From: Nannocystaceae bacterium
GTDB lineage: Bacteria > Myxococcota_A > Polyangia > Nannocystales > Nannocystaceae
Assembly (NCBI GenBank): GCA_019694555.1
Contig: JAIBBS010000059.1
Span: 1 to 41,963 of the forward strand
Length of the DNA: 41,963 nt
Reading direction: 5' to 3'
Positions 40,464 through 41,963 of the stretch are shown here, piece after piece. Each line of letters opens with the position of its first letter. Position 1 is the first letter of the stretch. The notes under the pieces were generated by a model, which made no database searches, was not told the DNA's origin, and saw nothing but the letters and a program-made list of their open reading frames with translations. The position numbers and the translations under genes were made by a program.

Positions 40464-41798
40464 TCACGGGTCGCTCTTGAAGATCGCGACCGAGCCCGAC
40501 GGCACCGCGACCGCGAGGTCGAGCGCGCCGTCGGAGTCGACGTCGCCCAGCGCGACGCCGCCGATGGGCTCGCCGACTTCGAGCACCAGGCCCAACGCGA
40601 GCGCATCGCCATCGCCGTGGAAGATGCTGAGATCGCCGCTTTGCGACGACGCGACGACCACGTCCGAGCGGCCGGTGCCGGCGATGTCGCCGACGGCGAG
40701 GTCGAAGCCGTCGGCGACGTCGTAGGTGACCGGCGGCTGGAACGAGCCGTCGCGCACGCCGATGGCCACGCCGAGGCTGTCGTCCTCGCAGGTCGCGATC
40801 ACGTCCTGGTAGCCATCGCCGTCGACGTCGCCGATCGCGACGTGGCGGCTGCCGACGCCGTTGGCACACACGTCGAAGCTGCCTTGCAGCGTGAAGGTAC
40901 CGCCACCGTCGCCCTGCAGCAGATCGACGCCGGCGCCGTAGCGGTTGCCCACGACCACGTCGAGGTGCGCGTCCCCGTCGAAGACGAACGCGGCTGCAGC
41001 CACGCCCGCGGCGCCCTCGCCCCCCGGCAACGGCAGCGAGACCGGCGCGCCGTAGGCCCAGTCGAAGCCGTTCACGAAGCCGTGCTGGAACACCGCGGCG
41101 TAGGCCGTGGTGTAGACGACGTCGACCTCACCGCCGTCGAAGTCGGCGAGCACGATGTCGTTGTACGCGTCGACGCCCTGGCCGTTGCCGGCGATCTCGC
41201 GCAGGTACCAGCCGAACGACTCACCGCTCACCGACGGCAGTGGCTGCGCCAGGAACGTCGCGTCGCCGAAGCCATCGCCGTCGAAGTCCAGCGGCGGTGC
41301 GACCGCGACCGACGGACCGCTGGTGGTCCAGGTGTCGCCGCTGCCGAAGCCGCCGACGCCATCGCCCGCCCGCACCGCGATCTGACCGCCGGCCGCGATC
41401 GCGAGATCGAGGATCGCGTCGTCGTCGATCGATCCCAGACCGACGTCGACCGGCGCGACGTCGACGTCGACGTGCGCGATGGGGCCGAAGCACAGCTCGC
41501 CGGGCTCGAACGTGCCGTCGCTGCAGCGCGCCCCGGACGCGGTGGTGGTGCCGCCGTCGCTGCTGCTGCCGGCGGTGCCGTCGGGATCGGTGCTCGCGCT
41601 GGTCGCCGTGGTGGCGGAGGCGCTCGCGGTGGTGGTCGCGCCGCTGGCGGGCCCGCCCTCGGCGGCGGTCGAGCCAGCCTCGCTGCCACCGCTGCCGACC
41701 GTGCCGCTGCTGGTGGCCTCGCCGCCGCCGTGGGGTCCGTCGGGAGAGAAGCACGCCGCACACAAGGGCAGCAGCCCCACGATCGCGCGCCAGGCCAT
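40464..41798 (-). CDS. FG-GAP/VCBS repeat lipoprotein
   Basis: The 444-residue product has signal MAWRAIVGLLPLCAAC (lipobox Cys16) and a Ser/Thr/Gly spacer to about residue 90. The rest is a beta-propeller-like array with several FG-GAP calcium loops: GSIDDDAILDLAIA, LDFDGDGFGDATFL, VFDGDAHLDVVVGN, IGDVDGDGYQDVIATC, GDIAGTGRSDVVVASS and LGDVDSDGALDLAVAV. Around six or seven blades are plausible, as in integrin-like propellers. A single Cys pair (CSDGTFEPGELC) follows the spacer. It would be displayed at the outer surface or in the periplasm; the ligand is unknown. A 38-base tandem repeat lies just upstream of the promoter-like element. Confidence 0.88.
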   Translation of the reverse strand: MAWRAIVGLLPLCAACFSPDGPHGGGEATSSGTVGSGGSEAGSTAAEGGPASGATTTASASATTATSASTDPDGTAGSSSDGGTTTASGARCSDGTFEPGELCFGPIAHVDVDVAPVDVGLGSIDDDAILDLAIAAGGQIAVRAGDGVGGFGSGDTWTTSGPSVAVAPPLDFDGDGFGDATFLAQPLPSVSGESFGWYLREIAGNGQGVDAYNDIVLADFDGGEVDVVYTTAYAAVFQHGFVNGFDWAYGAPVSLPLPGGEGAAGVAAAAFVFDGDAHLDVVVGNRYGAGVDLLQGDGGGTFTLQGSFDVCANGVGSRHVAIGDVDGDGYQDVIATCEDDSLGVAIGVRDGSFQPPVTYDVADGFDLAVGDIAGTGRSDVVVASSQSGDLSIFHGDGDALALGLVLEVGEPIGGVALGDVDSDGALDLAVAVPSGSVAIFKSDP

Positions 41799-41804
41799 GA
41801 CCGC

Positions 41805-41813
41805 AGGCTATCA
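41805..41813 (-). promoter_or_regulatory. Extended -10 element TGA-TAGCCT
   Basis: Minus-strand hexamer 41805-41810, TGA at 41811-41813. It ends 6 bases before ATG 41798, so a leaderless message is predicted. Any -35 region would fall next to the tandem repeat. Confidence 0.5.
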
Positions 41814-41833
41814 CACCGCTTTGGGCGCGGGGC

Positions 41834-41963
41834 TTCGCTACGCTCGCACAGCTACCGCTTCGGCGCCGGGCTTCGCTACGCTCGCACAGCTACCGCTTCG
41901 GCGCCGGGCTTCGCTACGCTCGCACAGCTACCGCTTCGGCGCCGGGCTTCGCTACGCTCGCAC
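41834..41963. repeat. Perfect 38-bp tandem repeat, cut by window end
   Basis: Copies at 41834-41871, 41872-41909 and 41910-41947 are identical, and a fourth begins at 41948 and runs out of the window. The unit begins CTTCGCTACGCTCGCACAGC. A degenerate edge of the repeat is visible from about 41820. The period is not a multiple of three and no spacers exist, so it is neither coding nor CRISPR. Exact identity suggests recent or ongoing copy-number change. Confidence 0.85.

Noticed and set aside
41834..41963. CRISPR array.
   Set aside because: Identical 38-base units are directly contiguous with no variable spacers, and no cas gene is seen.
1..41963. tRNA, rRNA, riboswitch or phage genes.
   Set aside because: No cloverleaf, conserved rRNA segment, known aptamer core or phage-type protein could be recognised by eye; a covariance-model scan would be decisive.

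Overview
This window reads as a stretch of a very GC-rich (roughly 70% or more by eye) myxobacterial chromosome, most like the Nannocystaceae-type Myxococcota. The basis is inference from gene content: many lipoproteins in which a lipobox cysteine is followed by a Ser/Thr/Gly/Asp-rich spacer, myxobacterial Cys-rich repeats, a MYXO-CTERM-like tail, an AgmX/PglI-type C-terminal domain, a TPR-linked Ser/Thr kinase and a fibro-slime domain. I support 37 protein genes. No tRNA, rRNA, CRISPR array, prophage or intact insertion sequence is visible. No gene-free stretch exceeds about 200 bases.

Layout. (1) 95-5745, plus strand: the AMPylase SelO, a small lipoprotein, a Sir2 deacylase, an eight-repeat Cys-rich lipoprotein overlapping a PEGA-domain membrane protein. 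(2) 5764-8019, minus: a Ser/Thr kinase with a transmembrane segment and TPRs. (3) 8174-16566, plus: five consecutive exported proteins (fibro-slime lipoprotein, beta-propeller lipoprotein with a CXXCH motif, an unknown lipoprotein, a CBM9-like/DNRLRE protein with a sorting tail, a Cys-rich lipoprotein), then an OFA-family transporter. (4) 16544-22155: a DUF434 protein divergent from an extensin-like lipoprotein, then a minus-strand group of DhnA-type fructose-bisphosphate aldolase, hybrid histidine kinase and a translationally coupled alpha/beta-hydrolase lipoprotein. (5) 22293-25757: an FG-GAP-like lipoprotein, a DUF3160 lipoprotein and a convergent c-type cytochrome with a CX4CH motif. (6) 25959-29501: a four-gene double ABC-2 operon with 4-base overlaps, followed by a small possible STAS-like protein. 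(7) 30025-35947: an SRPBCC-like protein, a HEAT-THUMP-methyltransferase fusion, a lipoprotein/outer-membrane pair, thioredoxin 2, and an ECF sigma factor with its own membrane segment. (8) 36051-41798: an outer-membrane-type protein, an acidic lipoprotein, a LysR regulator with a double-CDGSH Fe-S protein and an AgmX-type lipoprotein, and an FG-GAP lipoprotein whose promoter abuts a 38-base perfect tandem repeat.

Fifteen of the 37 genes look like lipoproteins, so the window is dominated by cell-envelope proteins mixed with housekeeping and redox genes. The most general signal is regulatory. About a dozen genes that begin transcription units carry a TGN-TANNNT (extended -10) motif ending only 5 to 11 bases before the start codon, with no Shine-Dalgarno. 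The clear Shine-Dalgarno sequences sit mainly in front of genes internal to operons. This suggests widespread leaderless or near-leaderless transcription, and it decided several start choices, many of them GTG.
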